From contig SVGL01000009.1 in the NCBI GenBank assembly GCA_015056325.1, positions 54,618 to 118,617 on the forward strand: a DNA stretch of 64,000 nt, written 5' to 3'. The notes beneath the pieces are model-generated. The model saw only the letters and a program-made list of their open reading frames with translations. It was not told where the DNA came from and ran no database searches. This DNA comes from Clostridiales bacterium. GTDB taxonomy: Bacteria; Bacillota; Clostridia; Christensenellales; Aristaeellaceae. The translations under genes were made by a program, and so were the position numbers. This document shows, piece after piece, positions 23,631-32,386 of the stretch (position 1 is its first letter; each line of letters opens with the position of its first letter).

Positions 23631-26009
23631 ATGGGCATCAGGATCAACCTTAACCGCGACTGGCGCTTCCACCTGGGTGATATGCTCCTGGGCGCACCCC
23701 ATATGTCCCCTGATTTTATGGGCATGAACGACAGCGCCTGGCGCGTCGTGACCCTCCCCCACGACTGGTCCGTCGAGCATCCCTTCGACCCCTCCAACGC
23801 CTCCGGCACCGGCTATCTTCCCGGCGGCACGGCCTGGTACCGCAAGCACTTCGAGCTGCCCGAGGACGTGAAGGGAAAGAGAGTTCGCGTCACTTTCGGC
23901 GGCGTGTACAAGCATGCGCGGGTGTACATCAACTCCAACCATGTGGGCAGCAACGCCTACGGCTACACCACCTTCACCTTCGACATCAGCGAGTTCGTGC
24001 GTCCGGGCGAGAACGTGCTGTCCGTCCGCGTGGAGCACAATGACATCGCCGACTCCCGCTGGTTCACCGGCAGTGGCATCTACCGCGACGTGACGTTGGA
24101 GATCAGCGACATGCGCTGCTTTGCGGACAACGGCATCTTCGTCACCACCAAGGAAGTGGGGGACGGCCAGGCCATCGTCAACGTCAAGTACGAGACGATT
24201 GATTGCGGGAGCCCCGCTGGCAGCAACGGCGCGGCCTTTGACGTGGTGGACGCCAATGGCGCGGTGGTGGCCTCCGGCAAGGCGGACGGCCCCTGCGGCG
24301 AGTGCGACATCATCGTGCCCTCCCCCGCCCTGTGGAGCTGCGACGAACCCAATCTGTACACCCTGAAGGCGAAATGCATCGCTGACGACGGGAGCCCCGC
24401 TGGCAGCGAAACCACCGACGAGACCGAGATCCGCTTCGGCATCCGCACCATCCGTTTTGACGCGGACACCGGCTTCTACCTCAACGGCGTGAACATGAAG
24501 CTCAAGGGCTTCTGCGTCCACCATGACGCGGGTTGCCTGGGTGCGGCTGTCCCCAAGGCCGTGTGGAAGCGCCGCCTCCTGAAGCTCAAGGCCGTAGGCG
24601 CCAACGCCCTGCGCACCAGCCACAATCCGCCGGACACCCACCTGCTCGACCTGTGCGACGAGCTGGGCATCCTGGTGCAGGACGAGGCCTTCGACGAGTG
24701 GGAGGGCGCCAAGAACAAGTGGTGGCAGGGCCACAATGTCTATCCGCCCAAGCGCTACGGCTACGCCGAGGACTTCCCCCAGTGGCACAAATTCGACCTG
24801 GAGGCCATGGTCAAGCGCGACCGCAACCATCCCTGCGTCATCATGTGGTCCATCGGCAACGAGATCGACTACCCCAACGACCCCTACGTCACCCCGCTGT
24901 TCAACGAGGTGCTGGGCAACAACGACGCCGGCAAGCCCCAGCAGGAGCGCATGTACGATGACCGCAAGCCGGACGCAGGCCGCCTGGCCGCGATCGCGAA
25001 GAAGCTGGTGGACATCGTTCACGCCATCGACATGACTGCCACCGGGGCTCCCGGCCGCCCCGTCACCAGCGCGCTGTCCTTCCCCGAGCTGTCCACCCGC
25101 ACCGGCTATGCCGACGTGCTGGACGCCTCCGGCTACAACTACAAGGAGCAGTTCTACCAGGAGGATCACGAGCGCTTCCCCGGCCGCGTCATCTACGGCA
25201 GCGAGAACGGCCATGGCGCCAAGCAGTGGCGCGCCGTCCTGGACAACGACTACATCTGCGGCCAGTTCCTGTGGACGGGCGTGGATTTCCTGGGCGAATG
25301 CCACGGCTGGCCCATGCGCATCAGCCAGGCAGGCCTGCTTGACCTCGCCGGCAACGAGAAGCCCCTGTACTATCAGCGCCGCGCCTTCTGGACGGAGGCG
25401 CCCTTCGTGAAGATCTCCGCCCAACCCAACAAGGGCGAGAAATGGCACGGCGTGTGGGCCGAGCGTTTCATCTGGGATGGCAACGAGGGCGATCCGATGT
25501 ACGTTTCCGTCGCCACCAACCAGCCCGAGGCGGAGCTGTTCCTCAACGGCGTGTCCCTGGGCAAGAAGGAAGTCAGCCTCGACACTGAATGCCGCGCCAC
25601 CTGGGAAGTTCCCTACACTGCGGGCGAACTGAAGGCCGTGGTTAACGGCGCGGAGGATACCCTGCGTACCACCGGCAAGGCTGCCGCCATCGTGCTGCAC
25701 CCGGACAAGACCGCCTTCAAGGCCGACGGCCTGGACGTGATCCAGGTAGAGGTTGAGCTGCACGACGCAGAGGGCCGCCTGACCACCAAGGACGAGGACA
25801 TCAGGTTCCAGATCCTGGGCGCCGCAGTCATCCTCGGCATTGAGAACGGCATCCCCGTGGACCTCACCCCCTACAGTGAAAAGCACCGCTCCACCAAGCA
25901 GGGCCGTGCCATCGTGTACCTGCGGGCGGGCATCCTCCCGGGTGATGTAACGCTGTACGCCTACACCATGAGCGGCCTCAAGGCCAGTGTGACCTTCCAG
26001 CAGGCATAA
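23631..26009 (+). CDS. GH2-family beta-galactosidase/glucuronidase-like enzyme
   Basis: A 792-aa cytoplasmic enzyme. Domains in order: sugar-binding jelly roll (NRDWRFHLGD, LPHDWSVEHPF, GTAWYRKHF), Ig-like domain, TIM barrel, then two beta domains (DUF4982-like and invasin-like). The acid/base motif is MWSIGNEIDYP (E411) and the nucleophile motif is IYGSENGHG (E525). Odd feature: the peptide GSPAGS occurs twice (near residues 194 and 255), each encoded by the same 18-bp DNA repeat that also occurs in the luxS leader region, and a related segment ATGAPG occurs near residue 471. These look like small in-frame insertions in loops. Galactoside specificity is likely but not proven. Confidence 0.9.
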   Translation: MGIRINLNRDWRFHLGDMLLGAPHMSPDFMGMNDSAWRVVTLPHDWSVEHPFDPSNASGTGYLPGGTAWYRKHFELPEDVKGKRVRVTFGGVYKHARVYINSNHVGSNAYGYTTFTFDISEFVRPGENVLSVRVEHNDIADSRWFTGSGIYRDVTLEISDMRCFADNGIFVTTKEVGDGQAIVNVKYETIDCGSPAGSNGAAFDVVDANGAVVASGKADGPCGECDIIVPSPALWSCDEPNLYTLKAKCIADDGSPAGSETTDETEIRFGIRTIRFDADTGFYLNGVNMKLKGFCVHHDAGCLGAAVPKAVWKRRLLKLKAVGANALRTSHNPPDTHLLDLCDELGILVQDEAFDEWEGAKNKWWQGHNVYPPKRYGYAEDFPQWHKFDLEAMVKRDRNHPCVIMWSIGNEIDYPNDPYVTPLFNEVLGNNDAGKPQQERMYDDRKPDAGRLAAIAKKLVDIVHAIDMTATGAPGRPVTSALSFPELSTRTGYADVLDASGYNYKEQFYQEDHERFPGRVIYGSENGHGAKQWRAVLDNDYICGQFLWTGVDFLGECHGWPMRISQAGLLDLAGNEKPLYYQRRAFWTEAPFVKISAQPNKGEKWHGVWAERFIWDGNEGDPMYVSVATNQPEAELFLNGVSLGKKEVSLDTECRATWEVPYTAGELKAVVNGAEDTLRTTGKAAAIVLHPDKTAFKADGLDVIQVEVELHDAEGRLTTKDEDIRFQILGAAVILGIENGIPVDLTPYSEKHRSTKQGRAIVYLRAGILPGDVTLYAYTMSGLKASVTFQQA
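24208..24225 (+). repeat. 18-bp dispersed mini-repeat, copy 1 (in GH2 CDS)
   Basis: GGGAGCCCCGCTGGCAGC, coding for GSPAGS. The core CGGGAGCCCCG can fold on itself. An identical copy is at 24391-24408 and the reverse complement of its core is at 57074-57088. Confidence 0.6.
24391..24408 (+). repeat. 18-bp dispersed mini-repeat, copy 2 (in GH2 CDS)
   Basis: Identical to the copy at 24208-24225, again read in the frame that gives GSPAGS. Confidence 0.6.
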
Positions 26010-26014
26010 GAATG

Positions 26015-26044
26015 ACCGGCTCCCTCCTGGGGGCCGGTTTTTTT
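26015..26044 (+). terminator. Intrinsic terminator after GH2
   Basis: ACCGGC (26015-26020) pairs with GCCGGT (26033-26038), with inner CC/GG pairs, followed by a run of T. Confidence 0.85.
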
Positions 26045-26088
26045 CGGCAGTTTTTACATTTCGTCAACTTTCGCCGCAGCATTTGCCA

Positions 26089-26118
26089 TTGCGCATTGCC
26101 CGGGTTGTATGCTATAAT
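26089..26118 (+). promoter_or_regulatory. Promoter of phosphodiester glycosidase gene
   Basis: TTGCGC (26089-26094), 18-bp spacer, perfect TATAAT (26113-26118) with an extended -10 TG one base upstream. Confidence 0.65.
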
Positions 26119-26160
26119 ATGTGGGTTAAAAGTCCATCCCGATACGAAAGGATGATTTCC

Positions 26161-27120
26161 ATGCTGAAACGCATTTTCTGCCTGCTGGCAGTTTTGATGA
26201 TGCTCCTCCCCGCTGCGTCGGCAGAAACCACCGCCAATGAGCCCGGCGCCTTCCCTGTACTGAATGAGGAAGGCTTCCTGGATGTGGGCGAGTATGTCTA
26301 CGAAAACCCGGAATCCGGCGTCTGGCGCTATGTGGACGACCAGCTCAAGGTGGAGATCTACCGTCGCACCGGTAAGAACGACAAGAACAAGAACCTCACC
26401 TGGTACGAGGCAGAGGTCTGGAGCCGCGGTGACGAAACCTGGGGTGTGTTCACCAATACGGAGGGCAAGCACATGTCCTCTAACGACTGGCCCCACGCTG
26501 TAGCCCAGAAGAATCAGCTGGTGCTGGGCCTCTCCACTGACTTCGCCCAACTCCGTTATCCCAAGAAGGACGCCTCCGTGGGCATCATCATCCGTAACGG
26601 CAAGGTTTTCTCCGAAAAGACGCGGCCGGAGAATTCCAAGAAGTGGCCGCCCCTGGACATCCTGGCCCTCTATCCCGACGGCAATATGGAAGTCTACATC
26701 TCTAACGAACACACCGCCCAGGAGTACCTGGATATGGGCGTACAGACGACCCTGGCCTTTGGTCCCCTTCTGATCCGTGATGGTATTCGAAACGATGCGG
26801 ATATCTCCACCATGAACCTGGGCAATAACCCCCGCGTGGCCATTGGCATGGTGGAAAAGGGCCATACCTTCGCTATGATGCTGGAAGGCCGCCATACCGG
26901 CAGCGTCGGCGCTTATTTGGACTTCCTGGCCGACCGCATGCTGGAAAAGGGCTGCACCCTGGCCATCAACCTGGACGGCGGCGAAACCGCCTGCATGATC
27001 TTCATGGGTGAGCAGATCAGCTTTGTGGGCGGCATCAGCAACAAGAATTCCTACGCCCGCAAGACCACCGAGCTCCTGGGCATCGGCGTGAGCGAGCTCG
27101 TTCCGGACTTTGAAAAGTAA
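26161..27120 (+). CDS. Secreted phosphodiester glycosidase-family (NAGPA-domain) protein
   Basis: A 319-aa exported protein; ATG 26161 follows GAAAGGA. Signal peptide MLKRIFCLLAVLMMLLPAASA. The C-terminal half holds the NAGPA-domain signature: RVAIGMVEKGHTFAMMLEGR and CTLAINLDGGETACMIF (the NLDGG motif). The family cleaves N-acetylglucosamine-1-phosphodiester or similar sugar-phosphodiester bonds and is often involved with wall or exopolysaccharides in bacteria. It is a single-gene transcript bounded by its own promoter and terminator. The substrate is unknown. Confidence 0.8.
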   Translation: MLKRIFCLLAVLMMLLPAASAETTANEPGAFPVLNEEGFLDVGEYVYENPESGVWRYVDDQLKVEIYRRTGKNDKNKNLTWYEAEVWSRGDETWGVFTNTEGKHMSSNDWPHAVAQKNQLVLGLSTDFAQLRYPKKDASVGIIIRNGKVFSEKTRPENSKKWPPLDILALYPDGNMEVYISNEHTAQEYLDMGVQTTLAFGPLLIRDGIRNDADISTMNLGNNPRVAIGMVEKGHTFAMMLEGRHTGSVGAYLDFLADRMLEKGCTLAINLDGGETACMIFMGEQISFVGGISNKNSYARKTTELLGIGVSELVPDFEK

Positions 27121-27130
27121 GACATGACAT

Positions 27131-27172
27131 AACAAGCGCCAGCTTTCCATCGCGGAGGCTGGCGTTGTTTGT
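27131..27172 (+). terminator. Intrinsic terminator
   Basis: AACAA-CGCCAGC (27131-27143, one bulged G) pairs with GCTGGCGTTGTT (27158-27169), then TGTTT. Confidence 0.7.
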
Positions 27173-27318
27173 TTCTGCCGCACACAAGTACTGCCCGTAT
27201 CATGCATCCGCACCATCAGGAGGCCCAGGGCACATCTCCTTGAGCCACACCAGCCTGTCTGTATCCCCCATGAAAAAGCGGATGCCCGCCTATCGCAGGT
27301 ATCCGCCGGTATTTTCGA

Positions 27319-28833
27319 TTAATTCTGCAGCGCATGCTTGAGCAGGAAGGCCTCCAGGGAGGACGCAGGCCAGCGTTCGGGCTGAGCGCGGTCGCCAAAG
27401 ACCATCCAGGCGGGATCGTCCACCGTCAGCGCGGGCCAGAGAGGCAGTGCCTTGCCCTGGCTGCCCAGGCCGTTGGGATCGCCGTTGCGGATGAAGTTGA
27501 CCCAGTAGTCGCACATGCTGCGGGCCAGATCGTAGTGTTTGCCGGTGAAGGGACGCCAGCACTTGGCCAGGGTTTCAAAGAAGAACCACAGATCCACGGA
27601 GTGGAAGGTGCCGGGATTGTCCCAGCCGGGAATTTCCGCGTCAAAGTTGTAGGCGTAGAGGGGCGCGGTGATACCATTGTCCGCGTTCTTCTTCGCAGCA
27701 GAGCGGATGGCGAAGCCGATGGCGTGCTGCAGGCCCTCCTTGGCCAAGCTTTCCTTGGTGGCTGGGTGGGAGAAGAAGCCCAGGAATTCCTCCGCGTCCT
27801 CACCGAACTGCTCCTTGGCAAAGGCGACAAGGGCTTCCTCGCAGTCCACAGGGGGCAGGGCGGTGAATTCCGTGCTGGTCTGGCCCAGCATCACCGGACA
27901 GATCACACGCTCGGGATGCAGGTACCACTCACTCGAGCGGTAGGTGCTGAATACACCGTCCACCGTCTCGCCCCAGCAGCCCCAGGGCCAGCTGAGGGAC
28001 ATGTCCTCCACCTGGCGGGCGGGCAGGGCACGGGCTTCCTCCAGGGTCTTGACGCCCAGCGCCTCGAAGAAACGCACGCCCTGGGCCTCCGCCTCCGCCA
28101 TCGTGCGGGGAAACAGCCCCATCTTCGCACCATAGGGCTGTGTGAAGGTGCCGCTCTCCACGATAGCGCGGCTGAACAGGCCCTTGTTTTGCGGGCTGGT
28201 CATCTGGGCACATACGCTCATGCCGCCGGCGCTCTGGCCGCCGATGGTGATGTTCTCCGGATCGCCGCCAAAGGCTGCAATGTTCCGCTTGACCCAGCGG
28301 GTGGCGCACTGCTGATCCAGGAAGCCGAAGTTCGCCGGGGCCTCGGGGGCCTCCGCGGTGATCTCCGGATGACACAGGAAGCCGAAGCAGTTCAGGCGGT
28401 AGCCCACCGTCACCACCACCATGCCGCGGCGGGCGATGCGCTCGCCGTCAAACTCCATCTCCGTGGTGTTTCCCACCTGGAGGCCGCCGCCGAAGTACCA
28501 CACATACACAGGCAGGTTCTTGCGGCCGTCCGCAGGGGCCCAGACGTTCAGGTACAGGCAGTCCTCGCTCATGGGGAGCTCGGCGTCCACAGCCCATTCA
28601 CGGGCGTAGATGTCCTTCATGGGGTCGCCGGCGCAGTTGGCCTGCATGGCAATGGGGCCGAAATCCGCCGCGAAGAGCTCACCCTCCCAATCGGGGCAGG
28701 GCTGGGGCGCACGCCAGCGGTTCTTGCCGATGGGCTTGTCCGCAAAGGGGATGCCCTTGTAGCTGGTGATGCGGGGATCCGCCGCGGGGAGGCCGCGAAC
28801 CCATCCGTTTTCGGTTTTGACTCGACGAATCAT
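27319..28833 (-). CDS. Type-B carboxylesterase/lipase family
   Basis: A 504-aa cytoplasmic alpha/beta hydrolase; the ATG follows AGGAGG on the minus strand. Family signatures: YKGIPFADKPIG near the N-terminus, SEDCLYLNVWAP, an oxyanion-hole region YFGGGLQVG, and the nucleophile elbow ITIGGQSAGGMSV (S201). It would hydrolyse small carboxylic esters. In a polysaccharide-degrading neighbourhood it might remove acyl groups from sugars, though xenobiotic esterase activity is equally possible. It is transcribed away from an AraC regulator, with a good promoter and a palindromic operator candidate between them. Confidence 0.88.
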   Translation of the reverse strand: MIRRVKTENGWVRGLPAADPRITSYKGIPFADKPIGKNRWRAPQPCPDWEGELFAADFGPIAMQANCAGDPMKDIYAREWAVDAELPMSEDCLYLNVWAPADGRKNLPVYVWYFGGGLQVGNTTEMEFDGERIARRGMVVVTVGYRLNCFGFLCHPEITAEAPEAPANFGFLDQQCATRWVKRNIAAFGGDPENITIGGQSAGGMSVCAQMTSPQNKGLFSRAIVESGTFTQPYGAKMGLFPRTMAEAEAQGVRFFEALGVKTLEEARALPARQVEDMSLSWPWGCWGETVDGVFSTYRSSEWYLHPERVICPVMLGQTSTEFTALPPVDCEEALVAFAKEQFGEDAEEFLGFFSHPATKESLAKEGLQHAIGFAIRSAAKKNADNGITAPLYAYNFDAEIPGWDNPGTFHSVDLWFFFETLAKCWRPFTGKHYDLARSMCDYWVNFIRNGDPNGLGSQGKALPLWPALTVDDPAWMVFGDRAQPERWPASSLEAFLLKHALQN

Positions 28834-28901
28834 GGAAAAACCTCCTCATTTCAACAAACGCAAGGAGCCTCATTGGCAAACGAACGCATCCTGTTGCCAC
28901 A

Positions 28902-28930
28902 AGTATAGCCCCGGGGGTACTGCCATGCAA
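28902..28930 (-). promoter_or_regulatory. Promoter of carboxylesterase gene
   Basis: On the minus strand: TTGCAT (28930-28925), 17-bp spacer, TATACT (28907-28902). Confidence 0.75.
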
Positions 28931-28944
28931 TGCACAAATGTGCA
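28931..28944. promoter_or_regulatory. Palindromic operator candidate (AraC-type)
   Basis: TGCACAAATGTGCA, a perfect 5-bp inverted repeat directly abutting the -35 of the carboxylesterase promoter, the usual place for an activator. Confidence 0.45.
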
Positions 28945-28950
28945 AAACAA

Positions 28951-29020
28951 TGGACAAAAGTATCCTTTTTATTTACAGATTGGGCCAATTCGAGTAAACT
29001 GTAGGTGGACAAAAAGTATA
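28951..29020. promoter_or_regulatory. Direct repeats flanking the araC-type promoter
   Basis: TGGACAAAAGTAT (28951-28963) recurs as TGGACAAAAAGTAT (29006-29019), 55 bp apart, on either side of the regulator promoter. They could be autoregulatory binding sites. Confidence 0.4.
28972..29000 (+). promoter_or_regulatory. Promoter of AraC-family regulator
   Basis: TTTACA (28972-28977), 17-bp spacer, TAAACT (28995-29000). Confidence 0.6.
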
Positions 29021-29042
29021 CAGAGGGAGGAAGATTTGAACC

Positions 29043-29855
29043 ATGAAGCCCGTTTTTTATGAGCAGCGCGCAGAAACCATCTTCATGGGCGAGATCTGCG
29101 ACCACCCCTTCCCGTCCCACGTGCATGACGTGGTGGAAATTGTCTGCCTGCAGACGGGCAGCATGGAAATGACCATCTCCAGCAAGAACATCATGCTCCT
29201 GCCCGGAGATATCGCCATCACGTTTCCCTCAGAGGTCCACAGCTATGATTACGTCTCCAAGGACGCCAGCGGACTGACGCTGATCTTCCTGCCGGATACC
29301 ATCATGGAATTCTGCCATGTCTTCCGCACGATGCAGCCACTGCATCCCCTGCTGCTGCACCAGGATCAGGCTCCGGAACTGACCAGCATCATCCGCCACC
29401 TGCTGACGATCACCTCCGGCAGTCAGGCAGCCCCCCTCATGCTGGGGTACCTGCACCTCTTCCTGGCCTATCTGTTCACCGCCCTGCCCCTGACGCCCCG
29501 GGCGCGCAATCCTCACTCCACGCTGACGGATCAGGTGCTGCAGTACATCTCCGAGCACTTCGCTGAACCGCTGACATTAGAGAACACCTCCCATGCCCTG
29601 GGCATCAGCCGCATTCACCTCAGCCATATTTTCTCCCAGCAGCTTCACATCAACTTCCGGCAGTATATCAATACATTGCGCATTGACCGCGCCTGCACGC
29701 TGCTGCGCAACCCGAATTACTCCATCTCCCAGATCGCCTATCTGTGCGGCTACGGCAATCAGCGCACCTTCCACCGCGCCTTCCTGGCCCAATGCGGCAT
29801 GCCGCCCAACCAGTACCGCGCTGAGCAGCCTTCCCACCCGCCCCGCCGCGTGTGA
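29043..29855 (+). CDS. AraC-family transcriptional regulator with cupin domain
   Basis: A 270-aa regulator. The N-terminal part is cupin-like (HVHDVVEIVCLQTGSMEMTI, LLPGDIAITFPSEVHSYDY), probably binding a sugar or related effector. The C-terminal 100 residues contain two helix-turn-helix motifs of the AraC/XylS type: LENTSHALGISRIHLSHIF and ISQIAYLCGYGNQRTFHRAF. GAGGGAGG lies before the ATG. It is divergent from the carboxylesterase, and a palindrome and direct repeats in the 209-bp gap make that gene its probable target. Confidence 0.92.
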   Translation: MKPVFYEQRAETIFMGEICDHPFPSHVHDVVEIVCLQTGSMEMTISSKNIMLLPGDIAITFPSEVHSYDYVSKDASGLTLIFLPDTIMEFCHVFRTMQPLHPLLLHQDQAPELTSIIRHLLTITSGSQAAPLMLGYLHLFLAYLFTALPLTPRARNPHSTLTDQVLQYISEHFAEPLTLENTSHALGISRIHLSHIFSQQLHINFRQYINTLRIDRACTLLRNPNYSISQIAYLCGYGNQRTFHRAFLAQCGMPPNQYRAEQPSHPPRRV

Positions 29856-29860
29856 TATCA

Positions 29861-29890
29861 AAAACGCCGCATCTCCGGATGCGGCGTTTT
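29861..29890. terminator. Bidirectional terminator
   Basis: AAAACGCCGCAT (29861-29872) pairs with ATGCGGCGTTTT (29879-29890). It serves both the araC-type gene and the convergent MATE gene. Confidence 0.85.
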
Positions 29891-29891
29891 C

Positions 29892-31277
29892 TCATGCCTG
29901 CTTATGCAAAGGATTCCATGTCCCGCGGATATAGCACCACAGGAACAGCCCGAACAACAGCAGGTTGTGGGCAATCATGCAGGCCCATGCGCTCACCAGG
30001 CCCAGGCCCAGGAACTTGGTGCAGATGAAGGTGCCCACAATGCGCACCACCCACATGCCCGCAACGTTAAAGATAAAGGGGAGCTTCGTGCGGCCCACAC
30101 CCTGCATCATGCCCTCCACGATGATGGAGAAGCCGTAGAAGGGCTCGGACACCGCCACCATCCGCAGCACTGTCACGCCCAGCGCAATGACCGCCGCATC
30201 CGCAGAGAAGAGGCGTACCAGCGGCGGCGCGAACAGAAACAGTGCACCGCCGGAGACGATCATCAGTCCCACCTCGATGGGAATGAACATCCGGGCCAGC
30301 TTCTTCATGCGGGCAGCGTCCTTGGCGCCATAGGCATTGCCAGCCAGGGTTGCAGCTGCGGTCTGCATACCGTAGCCTGGGATGTAGAAGAGGCTCTCCA
30401 CCGTATTGGCCACGGTGTGGGCAGAGGTGGCCACCTCGCCCAGGGCGTTAATCATAGCTGCAAAGGTCACATACCCCAGAGACGTGCCGAAGCGCTGGAA
30501 CATATTGGGGATGGCCACCTTCAGCGTAGGCTTGAGGATGGACCAATCCGGGCGGAAATTCTGTCCCCGAGGTGAGATGACCGGATGCTTCCACAGCACA
30601 ATGGTAATGTAGATACCGCCCACCGCCACTGAGATCGCGCTGGCCAGCGCCGCACCCACCACGCCCATGCCCGCGCCGGGCATCGTGAAGGTCAGGCCCA
30701 ACACCGTCAGGGGGCGCGTGGGATAAATCAGCAGGAAGTTCATCGTCACATTGATGATATTCACCCACACGCCGACCTTCATGGGCGTCTTGGTATCGCC
30801 TGCCGCACGCAGGACGGTGCCGAAGATAATCGTCGCCGCGCGGAAGAGCATGGGCGTATACAGGATGAAGAAATACTGCGTGGCCATGGGCCGGACGCCA
30901 TCTGCAACCTGCATCCAGCGGGGCACCATGCCGCTCAGCCCCAGGGTGATGACCGTAAAGACTACGCCCACGCTCACTGCCACCGTGACGGCCTGCGCCA
31001 CCGCCTTGGCCGCTGCATTCTTGTCGCCTGCGCCGCAGGCCTTGGCAATAAACGCCAGGAAGCCTACGCCCCATGCGCTGACCATACCGCCAATGAGCCA
31101 ACCCACCGTGGTAGTCGCGCCGACAGCGGCCATGGCATTGGTGCCCAGGCTGCCCACCATCGCCGTATCGACATACTGCACCGCCGTCTGCATCAGCTGC
31201 TCCAGCATGGTGGGCCAAGCCAGAGCCAGAATGACGCTGATGGTCTGTTTATCCAGGTTCTTGAACCATTTGCGCAT
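29892..31277 (-). CDS. MATE-family efflux transporter
   Basis: A 461-aa protein with about twelve membrane segments. Both halves carry MATE features: ALAWPTMLEQLMQTAVQYVDTAMVG near the start and the equivalent VAIPNMFQRFGTSLGYVTFA at the start of the second half. Members export drugs or metabolites using Na+ or H+ gradients. It has its own promoter (31318-31346) and ends at the shared terminator. The exported compound is unknown. A second, diverged MATE gene lies at 41920. Confidence 0.92.
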   Translation of the reverse strand: MRKWFKNLDKQTISVILALAWPTMLEQLMQTAVQYVDTAMVGSLGTNAMAAVGATTTVGWLIGGMVSAWGVGFLAFIAKACGAGDKNAAAKAVAQAVTVAVSVGVVFTVITLGLSGMVPRWMQVADGVRPMATQYFFILYTPMLFRAATIIFGTVLRAAGDTKTPMKVGVWVNIINVTMNFLLIYPTRPLTVLGLTFTMPGAGMGVVGAALASAISVAVGGIYITIVLWKHPVISPRGQNFRPDWSILKPTLKVAIPNMFQRFGTSLGYVTFAAMINALGEVATSAHTVANTVESLFYIPGYGMQTAAATLAGNAYGAKDAARMKKLARMFIPIEVGLMIVSGGALFLFAPPLVRLFSADAAVIALGVTVLRMVAVSEPFYGFSIIVEGMMQGVGRTKLPFIFNVAGMWVVRIVGTFICTKFLGLGLVSAWACMIAHNLLLFGLFLWCYIRGTWNPLHKQA

Positions 31278-31317
31278 ACTTTACCTCATGATTGATTTGA
31301 TGAAACCATACGCACTC

Positions 31318-31346
31318 ATTGAACCAGATTTCTGCTGCCTTGTCAA
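31318..31346 (-). promoter_or_regulatory. Promoter of first MATE gene
   Basis: On the minus strand: TTGACA (31346-31341), 17-bp spacer, TTCAAT (31323-31318). Confidence 0.6.
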
Positions 31347-31529
31347 CTGTTTTCCACAAAAGCCGCTCGTCCTCTTGATTCTTATCATATTTTGTGGCAT
31401 TATTATAGGTGAGGCTTTTTTCAAAACCTCAACAAGGCTTGATCTGCAGTTGAGTTTCAGTTGATGCATCCATGTTATGATAGCATGGTTTCATCCCCCG
31501 AAAGCCTACAGTACGAAAGGAATCTTCAT

Positions 31530-32369
31530 ATGGTCAAGATCATTTCAGACAGCACCTGCGACCTCTCCCCGGAGCTGATCGCACGCTATGATATCGATAT
31601 CGTCCCCCTGCACATCATCCTGGGCGAAGAGGACCACAAGGACGGCCAGATTTCGCCGGATGATATCTACCGCTGGTCGGATGAAAACCGCCTCTCCCCC
31701 AAGACGGCCGCCGTCTCCATGGAGGATGCACTGGCTGCCTTCAGGCCCTACAAGGGCAAGGAAGTCATCGCCTTCACGATTTCTTCCCATATGTCCTCCA
31801 CCTACAACGCACTGCGCATGGCCGCAGAACAGACAGACGCAGCGCACATCCACGTCATTGACGCCCAGAATCTCTCCACCGGCGTGGGCCTGCAGGTGAT
31901 TGCCGCCGCTGAAATGGCTGCCCAGGGCAAGTCCGCTGCCGAAATCGCAGATGTCATCAAGGCGGACCGCAACCTGGTGCGCGCATCCTTCGTGGTGGAC
32001 ACGCTGGCCTACCTGCACCGCGGCGGCCGCTGCTCCTCTGTAGCAGCGCTGATGGGCGGCGCCCTCAAGCTCCACCCCCGCATCACCGTGGCAGAAGGCA
32101 AAATGTCCGCTACAAAGAAGTACCGCGGCCGCATGGATCGTGTCATCCGCGACTATGTGACTGACCTGACCGATGAAATGAAGCAGGCCCGCAAGGGGCA
32201 TGTGTTCATCACCCACTCCGGCTGCGATGAGGAAACGATCGCTGCCGTCCACGCCATGCTGGAGGAGCTCCACCAATTTGACGAGATCCACGTCACCCGC
32301 GCAGGCGGCGTGGTATCAAGCCACTGCGGCCCCGGTACCCTGGGTGTTCTCTACATCGCCGGAAACTGA
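31530..32369 (+). CDS. DegV-family fatty-acid-binding protein
   Basis: A 279-aa cytoplasmic protein; ATG 31530 follows GAAAGGA. The N-terminus VKIISDSTCDLSPELIARYDI is the hallmark of DegV proteins, and VVDTLAYLHRGGRCSS is the second conserved segment. DegV (FakB-like) proteins bind a fatty acid and present it to the FakA kinase for phospholipid synthesis. No fakA is nearby. It is 17 bp upstream of a PAP2-type membrane phosphatase and is probably co-transcribed, which makes a lipid-related role plausible. Confidence 0.9.
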   Translation: MVKIISDSTCDLSPELIARYDIDIVPLHIILGEEDHKDGQISPDDIYRWSDENRLSPKTAAVSMEDALAAFRPYKGKEVIAFTISSHMSSTYNALRMAAEQTDAAHIHVIDAQNLSTGVGLQVIAAAEMAAQGKSAAEIADVIKADRNLVRASFVVDTLAYLHRGGRCSSVAALMGGALKLHPRITVAEGKMSATKKYRGRMDRVIRDYVTDLTDEMKQARKGHVFITHSGCDEETIAAVHAMLEELHQFDEIHVTRAGGVVSSHCGPGTLGVLYIAGN

Positions 32370-32386
32370 ACCACAGGAGATGCATC

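Noticed and set aside
31440..31529. Promoter for the DegV gene around TATGAT 31476-31481
   Set aside because: A -10-like box exists, but no -35 box at 16-18 bp could be matched convincingly.
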